Source: Anaerolineales bacterium | GTDB taxonomy: Bacteria > Chloroflexota > Anaerolineae > Anaerolineales > UBA4823 | Length of the DNA stretch: 10,300 bases | Reading direction: 5' to 3' | Assembly (NCBI GenBank): GCA_020853835.1 | Contig: JADYYC010000167.1 | Location: 1-10,300 of the forward strand | In this document: positions 1 to 5,723 of the stretch, in pieces | Position numbering within the stretch: position 1 is the first letter of the stretch | Layout of the letters: each line of letters begins with the position of its first letter | Notes under the pieces: generated by a model | Seen by the model: only the letters and a program-made list of their open reading frames with translations | Databases searched by the model: none | What the model was told of the DNA's origin: nothing | Position numbers and translations under genes: made by a program

Positions 1-24
1 GCATCGGCAGGTGAGACGATCGTG

Positions 25-951
25 ATGAAACAGCTTGTTATCTTATCCGGAAAAGGCGGCACGGGCAAAACCAGCGTCGCGGCCGCGTTGGCGCCTCTGG
101 CGCGCCAGGCAGGGGGGCGCTGCGTGCTGGCTGACGCCGACGTGGACGCGGCGAACCTGGAGCTCGTGCTGCAGCCGCGCGCCCTCGCAAGTCACGACTT
201 CTGGGGCGGCGCGGTCGCCCACATCGACCCAGAGCTATGCGATGGCTGCGGTCTTTGCCACGCGGCCTGCCGCTTCGAGGCGGTGCTCCCGGCTGACGGT
301 TCTGCGGCGTACACGATCGACCCGATCGCCTGCGATGGCTGCGCGGCCTGCTGCTACGCCTGCCCAAACGAGGCGATCCGCATGGAGCAGCAGATCGTGG
401 GACGCTGGTTTCGCTCCTCCACGCGCTACGGCCCGCTGGTGCACGCCGAACTGCGCCCGACGCAGGAGAACTCCGGCAAGCTGGTGACGCTGGTGCGCCA
501 GCAGGCCCGCCTGCAAGCCCAGGACGATGCGGCGGAACTGGTCATCATCGACGGGCCGCCTGGGATCGGCTGCCCGGTGATCTCCGCTTCATCCGGGACC
601 GACCTCGCCCTGATCGTCGCCGAACCTTCTGCGGCGGGCATCCACGATCTGGAGCGCATCCTGGATCTCACGGAGCATTTTAGCCTCACGCCGTTCGTCA
701 CGATCAACAAATGGGATATCTATCCGCAAGGATCGGAGCAGATCCGCGCCTATTGCGGGCAAAGAGGGGTGCGCATGACCGGAGCCGATATCCCGTTCGA
801 CGAGGCCATGCCCCAGGCGATGCTGAGCGGGCGCCCGGTCACAGAATTCGACCCGGGAGCCCCCTCCAGCCAAGCTATCCGGGTCATTTGGGAGGACTTG
901 CTCGAAGCGCTTGGGCTGGCAATCCCTGAGTTGAGGTTAAAACAGCCATGA
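25..951 (+). CDS. MinD/Mrp-type P-loop ATPase with inserted 2x[4Fe-4S] ferredoxin domain
   Basis: Cytoplasmic ATPase of the MinD/ParA/Mrp superfamily, in the subgroup with a bacterial ferredoxin domain inserted in the nucleotide-binding fold (COG1149 type). Seen in the 308-aa product: a deviant Walker A GKGGTGKT (residues 9-16), ADADVDAANL just after it, two cluster motifs C72-x2-C75-x2-C78-x3-C82 and C103-x2-C106-x2-C109-x3-CP114, then DGPPGIGCPV (176-185) and a switch-like INKWD segment. Length fits the family. I chose ATG 25 because AGGTGAG at 10-16 lies 8 nt upstream; GTG 22 would add one residue. Its stop overlaps the next start by 4 nt (ATGA), so translation is probably coupled to the MIP18 gene. 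Homologues often occur as tandem pairs, so a sister gene may lie upstream outside the window. Family is certain; the role in Fe-S or metallocofactor assembly is inference. Confidence 0.93.
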   Translation: MKQLVILSGKGGTGKTSVAAALAPLARQAGGRCVLADADVDAANLELVLQPRALASHDFWGGAVAHIDPELCDGCGLCHAACRFEAVLPADGSAAYTIDPIACDGCAACCYACPNEAIRMEQQIVGRWFRSSTRYGPLVHAELRPTQENSGKLVTLVRQQARLQAQDDAAELVIIDGPPGIGCPVISASSGTDLALIVAEPSAAGIHDLERILDLTEHFSLTPFVTINKWDIYPQGSEQIRAYCGQRGVRMTGADIPFDEAMPQAMLSGRPVTEFDPGAPSSQAIRVIWEDLLEALGLAIPELRLKQP

Positions 952-1286
952 CGGATTCAAAGCCCACCCCGGAACAGATCTATGCCGCCATCGTCGAGCG
1001 GCTGTCGCGGGTGATCGACCCGGAGACCGGCGTGGACGTCATCCGGATGCGCCTGATCGAAGACCTGCACGTGGACGAGGACGGTTTTGTCTCTTATAAA
1101 TTCCGGCCCTCATCGCCGCTCTGCCCGATCGCGGTGCCGCTTTCGGTTGAAATCCAGCAGGCCGTGAGCGAGGTGCCGGACGTCACCGGGCAAGACCTGG
1201 AAGTGGTCGGTTATCTGCTAACCGAGGAGCTGAACGCCATGTTAAGGGAGTTCATGGCGGAGAAGATGAGGCGTCATGACCCATGA
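948..1286 (+). CDS. MIP18/DUF59 family iron-sulfur assembly protein
   Basis: Small 112-aa protein of the MIP18 (DUF59, SufT/PaaD-like) family, known to assist Fe-S cluster assembly or transfer. Seen: the family opening VIDPETGVDVIRMRLIEDL (about residues 22-40) and the conserved cysteine in SSPLCPIA (C59-P60), the reactive residue in this family. The rest is a compact alpha/beta domain of the expected length. The start is fixed by the ATGA overlap with the ATPase stop. In many bacteria a MIP18 domain is fused to the N-terminus of the Mrp/ApbC ATPase; here the two are separate but coupled genes, which supports a joint role as cluster carrier or scaffold. Which apoprotein is served cannot be told from the sequence. 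Confidence 0.88.
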   Translation: MTDSKPTPEQIYAAIVERLSRVIDPETGVDVIRMRLIEDLHVDEDGFVSYKFRPSSPLCPIAVPLSVEIQQAVSEVPDVTGQDLEVVGYLLTEELNAMLREFMAEKMRRHDP

Positions 1287-1343
1287 TCGGGCTGTTTTTC
1301 CCATCAGGTCCTTGTGCGCCGGCCGGTGGGGGCAGCGGAGAAA

Positions 1344-1349
1344 GAGAGG
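1344..1349 (+). promoter_or_regulatory. Ribosome binding site deciding the radical SAM start
   Basis: GAGAGG lies 9 nt before ATG 1359. The frame stays open back to GTG 1314, but the extra 15 residues (rich in R, A and E) do not resemble the family, whose members usually begin MN.VFGPVPSRR. This site therefore favours ATG 1359. Confidence 0.6.
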
Positions 1350-1358
1350 CGCTGCCCG

Positions 1359-2309
1359 ATGAATGTTGTCTTTGGGCCGGTTCCATCCAGGCGCTTAGGA
1401 AGGTCGCTGGGGATCGATCCGATCCCGCTCAAAACCTGTAACTGGAACTGTGTCTACTGCCAGCTCGGGCGCACAACGCCGCTGTGCAACGAGCGCCGGC
1501 TCTACGTCCCACGCGAGACCATCCTCGAACAACTCGACCAGGCGCTTAGCGGACCGCTCAAGTACGAGATCGATTGGATCACGATCATCGGCTCGGGCGA
1601 GCCCACCCTGCACAGCGAGCTGGGGCAGCTGATCCTGGACATCAAGCAGCGCACACAAATACCGGTGGCGGTGATGACCAACGGCGCGCTCTTATACCGC
1701 CCCAGGGTGCGCCGCGAGCTCATGGCGGCCGACGCCGTCATCCCTTCCCTGGATGCAGGGGACCCCTTCCTGTATCGCAAAATCAACCGGCCCTGGCCAA
1801 GGCTTACATTTCAACGCCACGTCGCTGGCATCCGCATTTTCAACCAGGAATACGGTGGAAAGCTCTGGGTCGAATCCATGCTCATCGCGGGGATGAACGA
1901 CAGCGACCAGGCGCTCTTTGACCTGCGCGATCGCCTGGAAGAGATCGAGCCGGACGAAATCCACATCAACGTCCCGACGCGCCCACCGGCGGAAACCTGG
2001 GTCCAACCGCCGCCTCCGGAGCGGCTGGAGCGGGCATGCCAGATCCTGGGCGAAAGCTCGCGCATCATCAGCAAGCCGGCGCGCCTGGCTGACCTTTCGT
2101 CGCTGCCGCGCCTGAAAGAAACCATTCTGGAGATCATCACGCGCCACCCGATGACCGAAGAAGAGCTCGGTGAAGTGCTGCCCGGGTGCAGCCGCGAAGA
2201 TATTCGTGAAGCGATCGCCTCCCTCCAGGCAGCCGGCGAAGCCAGGCAGGTCGACCGCCTCGACAGGCGGTTCTGGAGCAGCGCCAAAGCCCGCTACCCG
2301 CTGCACTGA
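1359..2309 (+). CDS. Radical SAM protein, TYW1-like (COG0731), with C-terminal winged-helix-like domain
   Basis: Radical SAM enzyme of 316 aa that would cleave S-adenosylmethionine at a [4Fe-4S] cluster. Seen: the N-terminal signature FGPVPSRRLGRSLGID (5-20); the cluster motif C27-x3-C31-x2-C34; IIGSGEPTL (76-84), which corresponds to the SAM-binding GGE motif; then a TIM-barrel-like body. From about residue 250 a segment rich in short helices (LKETILEIITRHPMTEEEL onward) looks like a winged helix and ends RLDRRFW. Archaeal and eukaryotic relatives make the tricyclic base of wyosine in tRNA-Phe, which bacteria are not known to contain, so the bacterial substrate is unknown. It lies 72 nt after the MIP18 gene on the same strand and is probably part of the same transcript. 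The next region holds a new promoter. Confidence 0.9.
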   Translation: MNVVFGPVPSRRLGRSLGIDPIPLKTCNWNCVYCQLGRTTPLCNERRLYVPRETILEQLDQALSGPLKYEIDWITIIGSGEPTLHSELGQLILDIKQRTQIPVAVMTNGALLYRPRVRRELMAADAVIPSLDAGDPFLYRKINRPWPRLTFQRHVAGIRIFNQEYGGKLWVESMLIAGMNDSDQALFDLRDRLEEIEPDEIHINVPTRPPAETWVQPPPPERLERACQILGESSRIISKPARLADLSSLPRLKETILEIITRHPMTEEELGEVLPGCSREDIREAIASLQAAGEARQVDRLDRRFWSSAKARYPLH

Positions 2310-2344
2310 CACCCCCCGCAGTTTTTGACCAAACAAAAAATCGT

Positions 2345-2364
2345 TGAAATTTAAACCAATTTCA
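2345..2364. repeat. Perfect 7-6-7 inverted repeat in the fur control region
   Basis: TGAAATT (2345-2351) and AATTTCA (2358-2364) are exact reverse complements with a 6-nt spacer. The arms are AT-rich and no T-tract follows, so an operator is as likely as a terminator. The function is unknown. Confidence 0.45.
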
Positions 2365-2392
2365 CAAATCTGATTTCTTGCCGTTCAGGTTT

Positions 2393-2406
2393 ATGACATT
2401 TGTCAT
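2393..2406. repeat. Perfect palindrome abutting the fur-feo -35 box (candidate operator)
   Basis: ATGACA (2393-2398), TT, TGTCAT (2401-2406) form an exact 6-2-6 dyad whose last base is the first base of the proposed -35 hexamer. This is the usual place for an activator or a second repressor. The half-site TGACA/TGTCA does not match Fur; the cognate protein is unknown. Its right half, TGTCATT, also resembles the end of the dispersed repeats near 8535-8952, so it might be a repeat remnant. Confidence 0.45.
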
Positions 2407-2434
2407 TGCCATTCAGCGCGTTCTCGTGTATTAT
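2406..2434 (+). promoter_or_regulatory. Sigma-70-type promoter of the fur-feo operon
   Basis: TTGCCA (2406-2411) and TATTAT (2429-2434) are each 5/6 matches to the -35 and -10 consensus and are separated by an ideal 17 bp. Transcription would start near 2441, inside the Fur box, so bound Fur would block initiation. This is a prediction from sequence alone. Confidence 0.65.
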
Positions 2435-2459
2435 TGATAATGCGAATTATTATCAATAA
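2431..2459. promoter_or_regulatory. Fur box (operator) of the fur-feoAB operon
   Basis: Two exact 11-bp arms, TTATTGATAAT (2431-2441) and ATTATCAATAA (2449-2459), flank a 7-nt centre. The core 2435-2455 matches the 21-bp double 7-1-7 Fur consensus at 18 of 21 positions, with both outer heptamers (TGATAAT and ATTATCA) perfect. It overlaps the proposed transcription start and lies 12 bp before the fur start codon. Iron-loaded Fur would be expected to repress its own operon here. Confidence 0.85.
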
Positions 2460-2471
2460 GAAAACAAAAAT

Positions 2472-2951
2472 ATGAGCAACCAGATCAGTTTTCAGTCGGC
2501 AATCAAGTCCCGCAACCTGCGCATGACCAACCAGCGCCGCCAGGTCTTGCGGGTGCTCGAAGAGAGCGATGAACACCTGGACGCTGAAGCGATCTACGAT
2601 CTGGTGCGCAAACAAAATCCCCGCATCAGCCTGGCAACCGTCTATCGCACGCTGGCGCTCTTTAAAGAGCTTGGGCTGGTCAACGAGCACAAACTTGGCG
2701 AAGACCACAGCCATTTCGAAACTGCACAAGAAGAACCCCATTACCACTTTACCTGTCTCTCCTGCCGCAAAATTATCGAGTTCAGCGCACCTGAGATCGA
2801 GGAGACGCTGCTTCCAAGGATCGCAAAACAAGGGCTAGAGATCAACGAAGTCCACCTGATCATCAGCGGCTACTGCGCCGATTGTCAGGCAAATCTTATC
2901 GAAGGAAAAAAACAATGCTCATCACCACGACCGATCCACAACCAAAACTAA
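2472..2951 (+). CDS. fur: Fur-family metal-dependent transcriptional repressor
   Basis: Cytoplasmic dimeric repressor of the Fur family, 159 aa. Seen: N-terminal winged helix with the recognition-helix signature PRISLATVYRTL (50-61); a metal-binding hinge HFE (81-83) and HYHFTC (90-95); structural zinc pairs C95-x2-C98 and C135-x2-C138; H35 and H128 at places where Fur proteins ligate metal. The usual fold ends near NLIEG (141-145); the last 14 or so residues are an atypical tail that lies over the feoA start. It is the first gene behind a strong Fur box and is followed by feoA, feoB and a FeoC-like gene, so iron is the likely signal, although the family also includes zinc (Zur) and peroxide (PerR) sensors. 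ATG 2472 has no clear Shine-Dalgarno, but it begins just before the conserved domain. Confidence 0.92.
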   Translation: MSNQISFQSAIKSRNLRMTNQRRQVLRVLEESDEHLDAEAIYDLVRKQNPRISLATVYRTLALFKELGLVNEHKLGEDHSHFETAQEEPHYHFTCLSCRKIIEFSAPEIEETLLPRIAKQGLEINEVHLIISGYCADCQANLIEGKKQCSSPRPIHNQN

Positions 2952-3199
2952 ACTCTGTAAAACCCGGAATGATTACACTAAGCGATCTAAAGGCAGGTGA
3001 GAGCGCCCGCGTGATCTCGCTCAACGGCGGGCGAGGCTTTGTCAGCCGCATGGCGGCGCTGGGTTTCACGCCCGGCGCAGAAGTCACGGTGATCCAAAAC
3101 AGCGGGTGGGGGCCGATTATTGCCAGCGTGCGCGACACGCGCGTGGCTCTGGGACGCCACGAGGGCCAGCGCACCATTGTCCGGACCGGGACCGCATGA
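2915..3199 (+). CDS. feoA: Ferrous iron transport protein A (SH3-like)
   Basis: Small cytoplasmic SH3-like protein, 94 aa, thought to support FeoB in ferrous iron uptake. Seen: MITLSDLKAGESARV (19-33), GGRGFVSRMAALGFTPGAEV (38-57) and VALGRHEGQRTIVR (77-90), the usual FeoA pattern ending in the regulatory strand. GAAGGA at 2901-2906 lies 8 nt before ATG 2915, hence this start; it overlaps the end of fur by 37 nt. An internal ATG at 2969 would give a 76-aa product that is closer to the family core length, but it has no good ribosome binding site. The stop overlaps the feoB start by 4 nt (ATGA). Confidence 0.93.
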   Translation: MLITTTDPQPKLNSVKPGMITLSDLKAGESARVISLNGGRGFVSRMAALGFTPGAEVTVIQNSGWGPIIASVRDTRVALGRHEGQRTIVRTGTA

Positions 3200-5232
3200 G
3201 CTCCTGTCACCCAACCCAGGTTAAACACACACACAGCATGATTTCCGACCGCCAGACGACCATCGCTCTGGCGGGCCAGCCGAACATGGGCAAATCGACC
3301 CTGTTCAACCTGCTCACCGGGTTAAACCAGCACGTGGGAAACTGGCCCGGAAAAACGGTCGAGTATCGTGAAGGGGTCTGCCATTATCAAGGGCATGATT
3401 ACCTGCTGGTAGACCTGCCGGGCACTTACAGCCTGACCGCCAATTCCCCCGAAGAAGTCATCGCGCGCGAATTCATTTTACACGAACAGCCCGACCTGGT
3501 GATCGCGGTGGTCAGCGCGGCCAACCTGGAGCGCAGCCTGTACCTGGTCTCCGAGCTGGTGTGCCTGCCCGTCCCCCTGATCATCGCCCTCAACATGATG
3601 GACGTCGCCGAGGGCGAAGGCATCCGCCTCGAACCCGAGGTGCTCGAAACGGCGCTCGGCGTGCCAGTCGTGGCGATGGTCGCCTCGCGCGCCATCGGGG
3701 CGCGCGCCTTGCTCGAAAAGGTCGAAGAGTGTCTCTCCGGCGGGTGCAGCAGCACCCCGAGCCGGCCCGAAATCCGCCAGGATCACCGCGAGGTTCTGGA
3801 AGAAGTGACCGCCCAGATCCAGGGCTACGTCCCCACCCCGTATCCAACGGATTGGATTGCGATGAAGCTACTGGAGGGCGACGCGGAAGTGTCGGCGATG
3901 ATGAGGGGCGTCCTCCCGCCGCAAAACCTCTCCGCGCTGGAAGCGCAGCTCGAAAGCCACGACGACGCCATGCTGGCGATCGCCTCGGGGCGCTATGACT
4001 GGATCGGGCGCATGATGCGCGCCGCGGTCACCCACCCGCGCCTGGGGCAGATCAGCATCACCGACCGGCTGGACCGCTGGGCGACCCACCCGCGCCTGGG
4101 GCTGATCGTCCTGGCGGGCATTCTGGGCCTGGTGTTCTGGCTGACCTTCACCCTGGGCGCGCCCGTTCAAGAGTGGCTGGACACCCACATCGTGTCCTGG
4201 CTGTCCGGCCTGGCCGCGGCCGTCTTATCGGGCGCGCCGGCCTGGCTGAACGGGCTGGTCATCGACGGGGTGATCGGCGGCGTCGGCGCCATCCTGACCT
4301 TCCTGCCGATCATGGTGATCTTCTTCCTCGCCTTTGGACTGCTCGAAGACGTGGGTTACATGGCGCGGGCGGCCTTCGTGATGGACAATTTCATGCACAT
4401 GATGGGCCTGCATGGCAAATCGTTTCTACCGCTCTTCCTGGGCTTTGGCTGCAACGTGCCGGCCGTCATGGGGACGCGCGTCATCGATTCGACTCCCGGC
4501 CGGCTGCTCACCATCCTCATCACGCCTTTCGTGCCCTGTGCGGCGCGCATGGGCGTGGTGGCGTTCCTCGCCCCCGCCTTTTTCGGACCGCAGGCGGTGC
4601 TGGCCTCCTGGGGGTTGATCCTGCTCTCGTTAGCCGTCCTGGTGATCAGCGGGGTGGCGCTCAACCTGGTGCTCTTCAAAGGCGAGCAGTCGGCGTTTAT
4701 CATGGAGATGCCGCTTTACCACCTGCCCAACGCCCGCACGATCGGCTTGCTGGTCTGGCACCGCGCGCTTTCCTTCATCAAGAAAGCCGGAACGATCATC
4801 CTGGTCTTCTCGGTGGCGGTTTGGGCGCTGAGCTACTTCCCAAATGGCGACCTCCACACCAGCTTCCTGGCCCGCTTTGGGAAGCTTTTCGAGCCCGTGG
4901 GCGCCTGGATGGGCATGGACTGGCAGCTAACCGTCGCCTTGCTCACCAGCTTTCTCGCAAAAGAGAACGCCATCGCCACGCTGGGCGTGATGTTTAGCAG
5001 CAACGCCGACGCCGGGCTGGCGCAAACGATTGCGTCGCTCTACTCGCCGGCGACCGGCCTGGCTTTTCTCACCGTCTCCATCCTGTTCATCCCCTGTGCG
5101 GCCACCGTGGCGGTCATCCGTCAGGAGACGGGCTCCTGGCGCTGGACGCTGCTCAACATCGGCCTGATGCTCGCGGTGTCGATTGTTGCCGGCATCCTGG
5201 TCTATCACCTGGCCGTGGGACTGGGGTTGTAG
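3196..5232 (+). CDS. feoB: Ferrous iron transporter FeoB, GTPase-fused membrane permease
   Basis: Inner-membrane Fe(II) transporter, 678 aa from ATG 3196. The N-terminal cytoplasmic G domain shows G1 GQPNMGKS (27-34), a switch I threonine in NWPGKTVE (T54), G3 DLPG (73-76), G4 NMMD (133-136) and G5-like ASRAIGARALL, followed by a helical GDI-like linker to about residue 295. The membrane part starts near 301 and has two Gate repeats with conserved cysteines: GFGCNVPA (416-423), FVPCAARM (445-452) and FIPCAATVAVIRQETG (631-646). It is shorter than the E. coli protein (773 aa) but complete. Start 3196 is preferred because it overlaps the feoA stop (ATGA); ATG 3238, without a ribosome binding site, would remove 14 His- and Ser-containing residues. 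Fur control from 2431-2459 is likely. Confidence 0.96.
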   Translation: MSSCHPTQVKHTHSMISDRQTTIALAGQPNMGKSTLFNLLTGLNQHVGNWPGKTVEYREGVCHYQGHDYLLVDLPGTYSLTANSPEEVIAREFILHEQPDLVIAVVSAANLERSLYLVSELVCLPVPLIIALNMMDVAEGEGIRLEPEVLETALGVPVVAMVASRAIGARALLEKVEECLSGGCSSTPSRPEIRQDHREVLEEVTAQIQGYVPTPYPTDWIAMKLLEGDAEVSAMMRGVLPPQNLSALEAQLESHDDAMLAIASGRYDWIGRMMRAAVTHPRLGQISITDRLDRWATHPRLGLIVLAGILGLVFWLTFTLGAPVQEWLDTHIVSWLSGLAAAVLSGAPAWLNGLVIDGVIGGVGAILTFLPIMVIFFLAFGLLEDVGYMARAAFVMDNFMHMMGLHGKSFLPLFLGFGCNVPAVMGTRVIDSTPGRLLTILITPFVPCAARMGVVAFLAPAFFGPQAVLASWGLILLSLAVLVISGVALNLVLFKGEQSAFIMEMPLYHLPNARTIGLLVWHRALSFIKKAGTIILVFSVAVWALSYFPNGDLHTSFLARFGKLFEPVGAWMGMDWQLTVALLTSFLAKENAIATLGVMFSSNADAGLAQTIASLYSPATGLAFLTVSILFIPCAATVAVIRQETGSWRWTLLNIGLMLAVSIVAGILVYHLAVGLGL

Positions 5233-5247
5233 AAGGCGTGATAAAGA

Positions 5248-5517
5248 ATGATCGAAACGCTGCTCGAAGAGATACGCACCAGCGGCACCACCAGCCCGGC
5301 CGCGCTCGCCTCGCGCCTGAAGCTCAGCCCAGGACTGGTGCAGGCGATGCTCGAAGACCTCGAACGCATGGGTTACCTGCAGCGCGTCGACACGTGCAGC
5401 GACGACGCCTGCACTGGCTGCCCCTTCGGGGACGTCTGCCTTCCCGGTGGAGACACAAAGCTGTGGGTGCTCAAGCCAGCGCGGCCGGGTCAACCGCGCG
5501 GATTCAGTGATAAATAA
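5248..5517 (+). CDS. feoC: FeoC-like winged-helix protein with cysteine cluster motif
   Basis: Small 89-aa protein. Residues 1-48 form a winged helix (IETLLEEIRTSGTTSPAALASRL, then LVQAMLEDLERMGYLQRV), followed by C50-x4-C55-x2-C58-x5-C64. That matches the FeoC layout, where four cysteines in the wing can hold an Fe-S cluster. In enterobacteria FeoC binds FeoB and protects it from proteolysis; a DNA-binding role has also been proposed. The gene sits 15 nt after feoB with AGAAGG at 5231-5236 in front of ATG 5248, so it is the last gene of the iron operon. Sequence similarity to enterobacterial FeoC is low, so the symbol rests on the fold, the cysteines and the location. Confidence 0.78.
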   Translation: MIETLLEEIRTSGTTSPAALASRLKLSPGLVQAMLEDLERMGYLQRVDTCSDDACTGCPFGDVCLPGGDTKLWVLKPARPGQPRGFSDK

Positions 5518-5541
5518 TCGTTTTCAAGTTTGATATGGCTC

Positions 5542-5607
5542 GACCCCCGCTGCGTCGCCGGGGTTTGCAGGGACGTACGCCTGGCGCGCCGGCGCATAAC
5601 GGGGGTC
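5542..5607 (+). terminator. GC-rich hairpin region after the feo operon (possible terminator or structured leader)
   Basis: A short stem can form between ACCCC (5543-5547) and GGGGT (5560-5564), with inner GC/GC pairs, followed by only three T residues; this is a weak candidate terminator for the feo operon. The same left arm can instead pair with a distant partner: GACCCCCG (5542-5549) is the exact reverse complement of CGGGGGTC (5600-5607), enclosing a GC-rich loop. The two pairings exclude each other. Whether this is a terminator or part of a leader RNA cannot be decided here. Confidence 0.35.
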
Positions 5608-5659
5608 ACGCTCCGCGTTCAAGCCATCCAACCCGGCTATCTGCCCAAACTCAGCTTAA

Positions 5660-5682
5660 AATGTCAAGATTAACTTGACATT
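5660..5682. promoter_or_regulatory. Perfect 9-5-9 dyad over the usp -35 box (candidate operator)
   Basis: AATGTCAAG (5660-5668) and CTTGACATT (5674-5682) are exact reverse complements with the spacer ATTAA. The right arm contains the consensus -35 hexamer TTGACA (5675-5680), so a protein bound here would compete with RNA polymerase. I do not recognise the cognate regulator. Confidence 0.55.
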
Positions 5683-5703
5683 AACCTCCGTTCGAGTCAT
5701 GAT
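5675..5703 (+). promoter_or_regulatory. Candidate promoter of the usp-nitroreductase unit
   Basis: A perfect TTGACA (5675-5680) is followed after 17 bp by CATGAT (5698-5703), a 4/6 match to the -10 consensus. A start near 5710 would leave a leader of about 14 nt that is almost all Shine-Dalgarno. The weak -10 makes this tentative. Confidence 0.4.
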
Positions 5704-5710
5704 AAGGATT

Positions 5711-5719
5711 GAGGAGGTG
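5711..5719 (+). promoter_or_regulatory. Strong Shine-Dalgarno deciding a GTG start
   Basis: GAGGAGGTG is nearly a full match to the anti-SD sequence and sits 4 nt before GTG 5724. The upstream TTG at 5709 overlaps this site and cannot be the start. Confidence 0.75.
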
Positions 5720-5723
5720 TCCC

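Larger units (their letters stand above)
2310..2471 (+). other. AT-rich regulatory region upstream of the fur-feo operon
   Basis: This 162-bp gap is clearly richer in A+T than the coding sequence around it. It holds, in order, a 7-6-7 inverted repeat, a 6-2-6 palindrome, a promoter and a Fur-type operator, each listed separately. I see no strong GC-rich rho-independent terminator for the upstream cluster; a T-run at 2322-2326 is not preceded by a convincing stem. The fur start has no clear Shine-Dalgarno; the leader just before ATG 2472 is A-rich. Confidence 0.7.

Noticed and set aside
1..24. Tail of an upstream gene
   Set aside because: Frames ending at TGA 12-14 and TGA 23-25 are both possible, but 24 bases are too few to decide or to identify a product.
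1314..1358. 15-residue N-terminal extension of the radical SAM protein from GTG 1314
   Set aside because: The extension does not resemble the family and a ribosome binding site precedes ATG 1359.
1692..2336. 214-codon minus-strand open frame opposite the radical SAM gene
   Set aside because: It is the antisense shadow of a strongly conserved gene in GC-rich DNA; the product has no family features.
4173..4997. 274-codon plus-strand open frame inside feoB
   Set aside because: It is an alternative-frame shadow of feoB with an Arg/Gly/His-rich product; the feoB frame carries all the motifs.
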